A stretch of DNA of 64,000 nucleotides. Origin: Labia minor. Its lineage: Eukaryota; Arthropoda; Insecta; Dermaptera; Spongiphoridae. The DNA lies in assembly GCA_963082975.1 (NCBI GenBank), contig OY720344.1, positions 72,816,546 through 72,880,545 of the forward strand, in the 5' to 3' direction. Positions 24,004 to 33,429 of the stretch are shown one piece after another (the stretch's first letter is position 1; the number at the start of each line of letters is the position of its first letter). The notes beneath the pieces were generated by a model that ran no database searches, was not told where the DNA came from, and saw nothing but the letters and a program-made list of their open reading frames with translations. A program made the position numbers and the translations under genes.

Positions 24004-24530
24004 TGAATTATCTTTTTCTTCATCTTGAGCTTTAATTATGTTTAAAGTTTATTATAATAGAAAATTAATTTATATTATTTTAGGTTTTTTTTCCCCTTTT
24101 TTTTTCTTTGAATTTTACAGAAATTTAATTAACTGTGTAGGATTTAATTAAAATGTCAAAGACCATGCTATGGCAAATAAGAGAGAAGAAAAAATTAAAA
24201 TATCATTGATAGGATATCAAAAGTATTGTATCCGCTTGATACATCTAACAACGGCTTGTAAGGCCTAAATAATCAAAGAAAACTTTTGTTCCTGAAAAAT
24301 CGAAAGTGGGATGAAATGGAATGGGATGAATCCTTAATATCTATTAATTTTGCTCGAAGGGCTAAAAAGAGGAATTAATTAAAATACGATAGATACCTCC
24401 TCACACCACAATTTAACATAATAATAAAAGATTAATTATATTTAGGATCACCTAAATATATATATAACAACTTAAATCTAATATTTAATATAATTCAAAG
24501 GGGAGGATATAAGTCGACTTATCTGTTTTT
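24004..24530. other. AT-rich spacer without recognised genes
   Basis: No coding frame or shared repeat recognised. Confidence 0.5.
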
Positions 24531-24985
24531 TGACCACGGGAATAGGGGAAAGGGAATTCGCCGTCTCGCGTGTCTTGGATGATTGCCCTGCTGCAGATTG
24601 ATTGTCAATTAATCCAGATATCAATTGGATTTGGAAACCCTTCAAGTTTGCAACGGATTAACTGGACCCCAACGGATCCAACGTGTCAGAAATGGTCCCC
24701 CTCAGGAACCAATGGGTTTGCCATCTCGGAACAAATTCGGGAGCACAGGGCCGGCAGTTGAAGTCTGTAGCGTAGATGATCCCAAATTGCACCGCGTTCA
24801 AGTTGTAAATTTGAACGGGCCAAATGCGAGCGAAACTGGCCGAGTAAGGCGTCGGCGGGCAGTCTTAGACAACAAGGCAGGCAGAACAAGAAGGAGCTTC
24901 AGAGGGTGCTGTCCACTTTTTATATGATGATATGTAAGAGGGGGAATGTCACTGATTAGGGGTGGTAAGGGAGGGAGGTGGTCAA
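24531..24985. other. GC-richer island, possible host sequence
   Basis: Base composition changes sharply to mixed or GC-rich with several CG dinucleotides, unlike flanks on both sides. Plus-strand frames at 24570-24761 and 24625-24927 are open, but neither product has a motif I recognise, and a minus frame is also open over the same span, so codon evidence is ambiguous. Nothing similar occurs elsewhere in the window. It could be a host exon, a promoter-proximal CpG-rich patch, or part of an unrecognised repeat. Confidence 0.4.
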
Positions 24986-25185
24986 ACTTTTAGTTTATTT
25001 AAATTAAAATAAAAGGCTTAAAATAATAATAATTGAAAATAAGTTTAAAATATTAATATAAATTATATAATTACCTAACATTAACATTTATAATTACTTA
25101 ATTTGATTAATCTATAAACATAGTCGGTAATTCAAATTATTTGAATTTAGGTTCCATGCGGAACCAAGTATGTTCATTTCTTATT

Positions 25186-25232
25186 ACTATCTCGTAAATG
25201 CGAGATAGTCGAGTGGAGACACTCCAGCTTAT
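25186..25232 (-). repeat. Family B terminal fragment
   Basis: GCGAGATAGTCGAGTGGAGA followed by CACTCCAGCTTATT is the reverse complement of the family-B 5' end. It is preceded by ACTATCTCG, so the two subterminal motifs here lie almost back to back, as if the element body had been deleted. Confidence 0.75.
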
Positions 25233-25449
25233 TTTTTATTTACAGTTAATTTTTTTCTGGAAAATATAGAAAATAATTATCTATTTAGATGAAAAAAACA
25301 AAACCTTCCCTTCCTATCGTCGGTTGACGAAAAAAAAATAATCAACCATTAATTAATAATGTTTTTGTCAGTATAGAGAGATTATAGTAAATTAATAATC
25401 CTAAACACTAAGTCTTTAAATTCTTATCCAATATTATTATCCTTTGTAA

Positions 25450-25612
25450 TTATTGAAAATATGTATTTAAATTTTTATCCATTTTCAAATTCTACATTTT
25501 GTATGTTAACACTTTGTGTGTTAATAATGTTTTTCTCTTTTACTAAATATTTTGTTTTATCCCTATTAATTTCAATCCCCATCTTATTTCCTGCCTCAAT
25601 TCCATCATACAT
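25450..25612 (-). pseudogene. RTE-like LINE fragment
   Basis: The minus strand reads IEAGNKMGIEINRDKTKYLV then EKNIINTQSVNIQNVEFENG, matching the segment after the Asp-Asp motif in the LINE at 42536-43350 (LEINNAKTKYLV, NSINTQNLNIQDLEFQN). About 55 codons survive. Confidence 0.75.
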
Positions 25613-26047
25613 TACGTGTATACATAAGTGTCGGTTAAGTGAGAATTTTTTTTTTTTGATGTTCAATTGTTTTTGTTTATAATTCTAAATTACTAAGTGT
25701 CCGTTAAGTAAGAAATTTCTATTTTTTGTTTCTATGACAGCAAAAAGTAAACGAATTACATACATACATACAAACAGTCTCCTTTATATATATAGATAAA
25801 ATAAATAATAATTATACATCATAATAATAGAAATAAATATGAAATATGATATTGAATTTTAGAAAGCAACAAAGTTCAATATTTCATATTACCAATTTAA
25901 TATTTTTTTTTCTGTTTTATATTAGAAAAATAGGTAAGCTACAAAATATAAATACATAATCTTGTATTTTTAATTTTAATTTTGTTTATAAAAAAGAAAT
26001 ATATATTATATTATTTAGAGAGTTGTGTGTTATCTTTCAAATAAAAA
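25613..26047. other. AT-rich spacer without recognised genes
   Basis: No recognisable feature apart from short A/T runs. Confidence 0.5.
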
Positions 26048-26111
26048 GATTTGCAGTTTTCAAAAATTAATTCTGGTACTTTCAGAGAATCAATCAAGCT
26101 GAAATTATATA

Positions 26112-27573
26112 TAGTACCGGGACCCCGAGCCTCGGCTCGGTACTTAAGTTAAAAAAAATGATTCATTATTATTGGGTTTGGCTGGTAATATTAATACCTG
26201 GGATACCGAGCTGTCGCTCGAAAAAATGTTTAGACATTATTATAGACATTTTCATTCTGTAAATTAAATAATTTTATTTCATTTAAATAAATATCTATTT
26301 TTAAATAATTTTTCTCTCTACATTATTTATCTAATTCTGACAATATATTAAGATCACACCGGGACCCCGAGCCTCGGCTAGGTAATTAAGTTAAAAAAAA
26401 ATAATTCATTATTATATTGGGTTTGGCTGGTAATATTAATACTTGGGACACCGAGCTGATATACAATTCTTTAATTATTGATTACAATTATTAAATGTTG
26501 CATCATTGCATCAATCTGATTAAAATGAATGGAACTTGGGGTCCTCAATAATACATAAATATGTATTATTAGATATGTTTCTAAGTGCATGAATATTTTT
26601 TTTTTATTGGAAGAATGATAAATATATATCGTAATTTATAATTATAAAATATTATTAAAATATATATTTTTAATTTTATTTCGAAATTAAATAAAAAATT
26701 TTAAAATATTTTAAATATAAAAAAAATATTAATACAATATCTTTTAAAAAAAAGGCTGGAGTCAAATTTCAATATGAGTGTCATTTGTCCATATATAAAT
26801 TAATAATAAATAATATTAATAAATATTAAATTTAATAAAAGAACAATGAATAAATAAATATAAAATAGTAATTTATTAAAAAATAATAGATAAAAAAAAA
26901 AAAAAAATTTTTTTCCGCCGGTTTCGATCCTGCTAAGTTGACTATTCAAAACATTGCCTTTACCCATTAGACTGATATATTTAGTTTATTAATATGACAT
27001 TTTTACTCTCTTTGCAAGAATTATATGTTTTTTTGTTTTTGTTTTTGTTTTTTTTGAGAGTGATTAATAAATATATATATATATTTTATTAAAGATAAAT
27101 ATTTTTAATTTTATTTCGAAATTAAATAATGAATTTTAAAATATTTTAAATATATAAAAAAATGTTAATACAATTCATTTAAAAAAAAGCGGGAGTCAAC
27201 CAACCGTTTTATTTTGTTAATAATTAATTAATTAAGATTAATAAATATATATATATATATATATATTATTAAAAATAAATATTTTTAATTTTATTTCGAA
27301 ATTTATTTTATTTTAAAATATTTTAAATATAAAAAAAATATTAATTGAAGTAAAATTGATGACGTCACACCCATATATAATTTTCAATTAAGAAATTAAT
27401 AATGAAGCTGTAAGTTTCAAGAGATGTGATCAATAAAACTCAATTTTTCTTTATAAATACTATATCTAGTGTGAATTTGAAAAAAATCGTTAGAGCGGTT
27501 TTTGAGAACCAATGGTTATAGAAAGAAATATAGATATATATATACAATTTTAGCTAGCATAATAAGATAAGAT
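26112..27573 (+). mobile_element. Family C insertion, composite with a duplicated head
   Basis: Starts with the TACCGGGACCCCGAGCCTCG head; a second, diverged head (CACCGGGACCCCGAGCCTCG) lies at 26357. From there the body follows the copy at 18763-19404 to the TAGCTAGCATAATAAGATAA end. The interval between the heads (26225-26355) recurs at 41799-41945. Probably one C copy inserted in or beside another. Confidence 0.75.
26895..26965 (-). other. tRNA-like sequence (possible SINE head)
   Basis: The reverse complement reads AGTCTAATGGGTAAAGGC (A-box/D-arm-like) and, about 30 bases on, GGATCGAAACC (B-box-like), followed by GGCGG and an A-run then a T-run. A complete cloverleaf does not fold convincingly. 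It lies within the composite family-C region. Confidence 0.35.
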
Positions 27574-27653
27574 AGCAGTTTTATACAATTATTAATCATG
27601 TGAAAAATTATAAAACATATATCTTTATCTTTACGGTCACTTTAGAGGAAAAA

Positions 27654-28274
27654 TAAGTTGACCTGTGGCCAGGTCCGAACCGACCGACGGTTTGAAATAA
27701 ATTAATTCCAAGCTACAGAAACAATTTCAAATAATTTTAATATATCTATTATTGTAATAAAAAACAGATAGGCATAAACATAAATATTTTTAATTTTATT
27801 TTATTTATAATATATATGTAAGACCAGGCTGTGACGTCATGAATGGTTGGATGACGTCATATAATTTTAAATTAAGAAAAAACTAATATAGATGATTTTT
27901 CTCGAGGATAAAACCAATACAAAGAGCATGATTCGTGGTGATATATAAAAAAATCTCCTCTTGTGAAATTTGGTGTGAAAATAACCCTTCCCTTCCTATC
28001 GTCGATCGCTAATACTACCACTTCCGGTTTCCGGATTTGCACCAAAAGTTGATCAATTCATCCCACTGATGCATTAAGTAAATATACCAAATTTCATCAA
28101 AATCGGTTGAGCCGTTCAGGCTGTACACATCTATACGGACAGACGGACGGACAGACATCATGCTAAAAATACTTTTTTCTGTTAAGAATATGCATGATTC
28201 GTGGAGATATGTAAAAATCTCCACATGTGAAATTTGGTGTGAAAACAATACCTCCCTTACTATCGTCGGTCGGT
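27654..28274 (+). mobile_element. Family A short element, complete copy (reference)
   Basis: Runs from TAAGTTGACCTGTGGCCAGG to ATCGTCGGTCGGT. In order: subterminal ACCGACCGACGG motif, a pair of TGACGTCA sites (about 27832-27863), a first hairpin-plus-CTATCGTCGATCG module (about 27922-28010), a CGGACAGA-type microsatellite (28135-28157), then a second module with the perfect stem GTGGAGAT/ATCTCCAC and the terminal CTATCGTCGGTCGG. A5 lies on each side; uninterrupted B copies have A8 here. No protein is encoded. Confidence 0.95.
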
Positions 28275-28532
28275 AAAAATCAAAACGTTGTAGGTAATGA
28301 CCCTCTTCCGGTTGAGCTACATTTCTCAAAAGTTGATAGAAAACTACGAATTTTGAATAATGCTCATGTACCAAATTTCATCATTCTAGCTCAAACCGTT
28401 TTTCCGTAATCTTGGTACATACACACACACACAGACATTTATTCAACCTTAGTGAAAATGATTCAGGAACCTTCAAAACGTATAAAAACATCAAAATCTC
28501 ATTATCGAAAATTTTCGATAGTAAAAATTATA

Positions 28533-28855
28533 ACATCCATACAGGTATCTATTTAGTTTTTTTTTTTTTTTTATTTGATGATTATAACTTTAAACATTAA
28601 AAAAACAATAAATAATCAATCAATAATTAATAAAGTTTTTGACATTAAGAGGGATTATAATAAATTAATTAATGTAAACACTATAATTCATACCTGTATA
28701 ATCAATCTACTTTGATAAAATTTCTCTTAAAATTATTCATAAATATAAATAAAATTAATCAATTTTTAACTGTTGCAAAAAATAATTTATGATTGAACAT
28801 TAATCTAAATTTATTAATTAATCATTGTATTTATTTTGTTTTCATAATTTTTGAC
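28533..28855. other. AT-rich spacer without recognised genes
   Basis: Only A/T runs; nothing recognised. Confidence 0.5.
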
Positions 28856-29962
28856 CCAAATGCCTTTAAATTATAACGACTCTGAAGACGAAATATTTCT
28901 ACCTGGAGAAGAATCATTACGAGTCATTACATTAAGAAACATTACGAACGAAACAGTTATCTTAGAAATAATTAAATGTGTAAGACGAGCATTTGAAAGA
29001 AATGCTCCGGTCAAAGAAATATCTGAAAATCTTGACCTTACAAATTAAAAAAAAAAATTATCTATAATAATAAAAGCAAGTGTAATGTGTCTGTCTGTCT
29101 GACCGAGCTCTCCAGCAAAAACTATCGCACACAGGGACCTGGAATTTTTTACACGGAAGCACAAAGGGGCTGGCCACCAGACCTCGAAGCCCGATTTTCG
29201 ATTTTTGAATTAGAAAAATTTTAAAAAAATTATAAAGAATATATTATAGGCGGGTAGTAGAACAAAAATATGTCAATAGAGGCGCTGGTGGCGATAATTT
29301 GGCGGTAATTTAAATTCTGAGCAATGTGCAGATAAAAATCTTTTTATATATCTATTGATATTTACAATATCTCAATTGCTAGTAAATTAATAAAAAAAAA
29401 AATAGGCGATGAAAAAAAGTACCATCTCAAAGACCCTTAAAACCATGAAATTATACTAGGAAGAGGCTGGTCAGAATTCCAATGGAACGAAACAACCAAA
29501 GAACAGTTGAAAGTAGTCAACTGTATGTAAGAGGTATAGAATACTTTAATGTCCTAAATATGATTATTTTAGATGAAACCTGAGTTTGTCAACACCAAAC
29601 TCGTATAATATTATACGCCCATAAATGCCAAATCTTACAAACTGCTCAAGGCTAACAGAGGAACAAATATCAGCTGTATGGTGTCAATAAATATAATAGG
29701 GGTTGCTTGTTATGAAATAAAAGACGGGGCTTATATTGGTGATGAATTTATTATTTTTATAAAAAATCTTTAGTATTTTAGTAACTTTAAATCGCAGGTT
29801 CCAGCATTTGTAACTATAAATACATCGAGTTTAGAATTGAAAAAAAAAAATAATTGAAATTTTAAATGATAGAGTAAATTTTGATGGATGGTTTAGAAAT
29901 ATGAGAAGGTGGTTACTTAAAACTTTATCAAGAAAAAATTTCATCTAATTTTAATTAAAAAA
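28856..29962 (+). pseudogene. IS630/Tc1-like transposase relic
   Basis: 28859-29048 encodes LRNITNETVILEIIKCVRRA then NAPVKEISENLDLTN, resembling the N-terminal helix-turn-helix of IS630/Tc1-type transposases. After ~400 bases of unrelated sequence, 29530-29780 reads FNVLNMIILDET (first catalytic Asp context) and, in another frame, NRGTNISCMVSINIIGVACY with DGAYIGDEFIIFIKNL, typical of the DDE_3 core. Stops and shifts abound. No terminal repeats were found, so family assignment is tentative. Confidence 0.5.
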
Positions 29963-30230
29963 AATAGTGAAAATGTTTTATAGGTATTTTTAAATTTTAA
30001 ATTTTATTATAGCTTGTTCTATTGTAAAAAACTTAAATAAAGCTTTGTTTAAATTTATTTTGATTTTATTTATATTAATGCATAGCCTTGTAAATTGTAC
30101 AAATATATTACTTATATTAATTTAAATTTGAATTAAATTAAATTAAAGAAAAAGTATATTTAAATTCAGAATTAATAATATAAACCAAATAAATAAATGA
30201 TAAGGAAAACTTGTTTATTTATCAAAATAA
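29963..30230. other. AT-rich spacer without recognised genes
   Basis: No recognised feature. Confidence 0.5.
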
Positions 30231-31031
30231 TGGTATATATACTATGGCCCCTAGTCGTAGAATTTGATGAAACTTCGCCAGTTGATTCTTTGATTAATTC
30301 TAAGAAACTTTTTCCTTAGGCAATTCTTGGGGAAACTTCTAGTTTTCGAGATAAAAAGGATTAAAGATTGGATATAAATCCATTGATATCCCATTTAGCA
30401 ACCATGTCTTATCAGTTTGACCAGCAGAGGGAACGGCTAATTTTCGGTTTTTTTTTCAGTTCGGATTGTATATAGAAAAATTAAAAAATTAATTAATTAA
30501 ATAATTTCCCTATATCCAAACCGAACAGAAAAAACCAAAAATTAGTGAATATGTGAATAATTAGTGAATTAGTCAATGAAAATTTCTTAATGCCTGCACC
30601 AGTGGCGCAACCAGGGGGGTGTTTTGTGGGTCAAAACCCCCCCCAGGAGAGAAAAAAAATATACATTGCTGTATATCATGTACTATATTACAAATAGAAA
30701 AGAAAAAATATAATCCTTCTTTTTATTTGAAAAAAAAAATAATTCATAAAGTATAATTTAGTGTATAATAAGTAAGTTTATTTTATTTTAAAATAATTTT
30801 AACAAAAATAAAAATTGCTTATTTTTTCGTACAGAATTAAATATAAGAAATAAAAAATTATTTATTATTTCTCCTAAATCACATAAAAAACAAAAGACTT
30901 AATATAAGATTACTAGATGATTGTGAAATTTTCCAATTTGACTATTATTTAAATATAAAATAAAGAAAAATATTACTCAAATTCTAAATATTTCATAAAA
31001 ATTATGAAGCGAAGATTAATTTTTTCAAAAT

Positions 31032-32197
31032 GGAAACGGGTAAAAATCCCTAAAGGAAAAAATCCATAAAAGTCAAAACTCTCTCTCCCTAAAACCAAAT
31101 ATCACTAAAAAGAAAAATCCTTAAAACCGAAAATCCCTAAATAAAAATATCCATGACTCAAAAAATCCCTAAAAGAAAAAATCACTAAAAACAAAATTTT
31201 TCATTTTTGTATTAATTTTAATTGTGATTAAGAAAATTTAATTACAAGGTAAGCATGACACCCAGTTGCCTGAGACACGAGCTCCCAAGGAGGTAATCGA
31301 GCCTGGACCGAAAGTATGGAAAAATAGGTAAAAAAATACATACATATGGCCCAGACACGTGATTTTTCCAAAAAAATAGGGGTGTCAAATTCGTATGTAA
31401 AATAAAGGGAATTTACTCAAATTTCGTTTATTAGCATACGTTTTAATAGCTTAATGATTCCAAATACAAAATACACCATTTGCACCGTATATTTCACCAG
31501 GGAATATATAACGCAATTTGTGAAATTTACAATCATCAGAGGTTGTCTTTTTCATTTTGCTCAATGCATTTATAGAAACATCAAATCAATGCCAGAAGTT
31601 TTGAAGCTCTATAATGATATAGATAATCCTGACAACTCCACTCATTTACAAACTCTTGCAGCTTTGATTTTGGTACCACCATCAAAAGTCATTGTAGCCT
31701 ACCAAGCATTAGCTGGACGACCAACAGGGTAAAACTTCGTGATCTTTTTTCTTCCTTCGAGCGCACTTGGCTAGGTGAACAATTTTTTGACCCCGAATTC
31801 GACATTGGAACATTGGAACATCTACGATGCCACTTTGATGGGTTTACCTCGAACAAACAATGCATTAGAAGGTTATAAGACATCAGTATGGGTCACCTGA
31901 TTAAGCAAATCCATATTGAGCATAACCTTATCTCTTTGGAAATCTGTCGTGATGTTCTTGGTAAGAAGCCTGATCCACCAAGGAAACGATTCAGCGACTC
32001 GCATGATGAGCTTCTGACCATAATGAAGGCAAACCATGAAAAATGGGACGCTAAAAAACCAGATGGAACAGATGTGATGACACCAAGCATAACTACCTCA
32101 TTCAAGACTCTTCGGCTTTTCATTATTAAATAAGTACAAAAAAATTAGGGAAATTGTTTATTTAGGGATTTTTTCTAAGGGATTTTTACATGATATC
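31032..32197 (+). mobile_element. MULE (Mutator-like) element with 9-bp target duplication
   Basis: TTTCAAAAT lies at 31023-31031 and again at 32198-32206. The ends share GTAAAAATCCCT at the same distance (8 bases) from each edge in inverted orientation, with further CCCTAAA-type repeats inside (31040-31200 and 32150-32190). A 9-bp duplication and MULE-like protein remains inside agree on the assignment. Confidence 0.8.
31454..32133 (+). pseudogene. MULE transposase, C-terminal half
   Basis: Frame one (to 31732) has RGCLFHFAQCIYRNIKSMPE then LQTLAALILVPPSKVIVAYQ, the end of the MULE catalytic domain in FLYWCH-associated families. After a stop, GLPRTNNALEGYKTS follows in the same frame, a typical MULE motif. 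A shift near 31885 leads to the last part (LIKQIHIEHNLISLEICRDV). The N-terminal zinc finger and first catalytic Asp are not present. Inactive. Confidence 0.75.
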
Positions 32198-32252
32198 TTT
32201 CAAAATATCCTGCCACTACGGGCGGACGAAAAGCTTTCGAAATCTTAAAGTA

Positions 32253-33429
32253 CTTGGGGTGTCCCATAAGTTTCTTCGCTTTTTTTGATGCGAAATGAAT
32301 ACACAATATTTGTTGGTTAAGGTTGATTTATTATGTTATGTATGAACCATTCTGTTCTATAACCTTCTTCCATCTCCCAGGAAGCCTGATTATGCCCTCT
32401 TTCCAAAATAGTTGAGGCTTACTTTCAAAATATTCATTTAGGTGCGTTTTTATTTCGATTATGGATTTGAAAGATTTACCTCGGAGAGAGATTTTTAAGG
32501 AGAGGAACAAGTAATAATCGGATGGAGGAAGGTATGGGGAGTATGGAGGATGAGGTAGAACGTCCCAATCAAACTGTAATAATATTTGCCTTACGATCAA
32601 CGCAATAAGCGGCCTTGCGTTGCCGTGATGGAATACTACACCTCGTCGGTTCGCCAATTCTTGCCGTTTTTCTGCTATGGCGGTTTTTAGTTAATTCAGT
32701 TGAGTGCAATATTTGTCAGCATTGATCATATCACCTTCAGGAAGGAGCTCGTAGTACAGTACACCCTTCCATCAAATGCACAAAAGAACCTTCTTCGGAT
32801 GAAGCCCAGACTTCGCAACAGTTGAAGGTCTATTTTCTTTAGACCAAATCCGTTTTCGATCCACATTTTGATACAAAATCCAAGTCTCGTCTCCAGTGAC
32901 AAGACTTTTTAAGAAATGATTTCTTTTGTGTCGCTGTAGAAGCAAATCGCACGTAGGGACGCGCTTTATAAGGCCGGTCTCCGTCAATTGGTGTGGAACT
33001 CAAACTTCATATTGATTCGCATATCCCATTTTGATTAAATGCTTATGTGCCGTTGTTTTGGGAATGTTAGTTTCACCAGCTATCTCGCGCACACATCGTT
33101 GATCTTCAGCATGCACAGTCTTGATAATATCCGTCGTTGCTGGGTGCCCAGCTCTAAATTTTTTAAACCAATTGCGGACGGTCCTAATAGTCGAAGCACC
33201 AATCCCGTAAACGGTGCAAATCTCTTCTGCCGCAAATGATCTTTTGGCTCTCCATAGTAGAAAAATTTTAAAGAGACTTTGTCACCAACGAAACGAATTC
33301 TGAAAAAGCTCTGGGATGATTAAATAAGATGCCATAAACGGCTAAGAGATAAGCCTGCATGTTTATATATATATAGGCAGTTAGATTCATTCATAGCGTG
33401 ACGCGGAAAAAACTTATGGGACAACCTAA
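32253..33429 (-). mobile_element. mariner transposon with both ends
   Basis: Inverted ends share GGT(G)TCCCATAAGTTT-type sequence (left CTTGGGGTGTCCCATAAGTT, right complement TTAGGTTGTCCCATAAGTTT). TA flanks both sides (32251-32252, 33430-33431), the mariner target. Total length 1177 bp, near the usual 1.3 kb. It holds one transposase pseudogene on the minus strand. Confidence 0.95.
32331..33300 (-). pseudogene. mariner transposase
   Basis: The N-terminal helix-turn-helix is recognisable (EEICTVYGIGASTIRTVRNW), then WVPHQL context, TGDETWI (first catalytic Asp kept), WSKENRPSTVAKSGLHPKKV, then VFHHGNARP where the second catalytic Asp is Gly, and SPYLPPSDYYLF with the third Asp kept. Three in-frame stops lie near 33000, 32772 and 32693; two replace Trp codons. 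The C terminus is complete. It would have cut and pasted the element at TA sites, and is now inactive. Confidence 0.9.

Larger units (their letters stand above)
26048..28532 (+). mobile_element. Family B copy carrying nested C and A insertions
   Basis: Three collinear B segments: 26048-26111 (TTAATTCTGGTACTTTCAG block), 27574-27653 (TAGCAGTTTTATACAA to TTTAGAGGAAAA) and 28275-28532 (TCAAAACGTTGTAGGTAATG to GATAGTAAAAATT). The gaps are filled by family C (26112-27573) and family A (27654-28274). The 5' end before 26048 and part of the 3' stem-loop are missing. Confidence 0.9.

Noticed and set aside
24570-24927. Overlapping plus-strand frames as a definite host gene
   Set aside because: No homology recognised and the opposite strand is also open; reported only as a GC-rich island.
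29080-29100. GTCTGTCTGTCTG repeat as CRISPR or regulatory array
   Set aside because: A simple microsatellite of a few units in a eukaryotic setting; nothing to support an array.
31040-31200. CCCTAAA-like repeats as telomeric sequence
   Set aside because: Units are degenerate, irregularly spaced and confined to the MULE ends.
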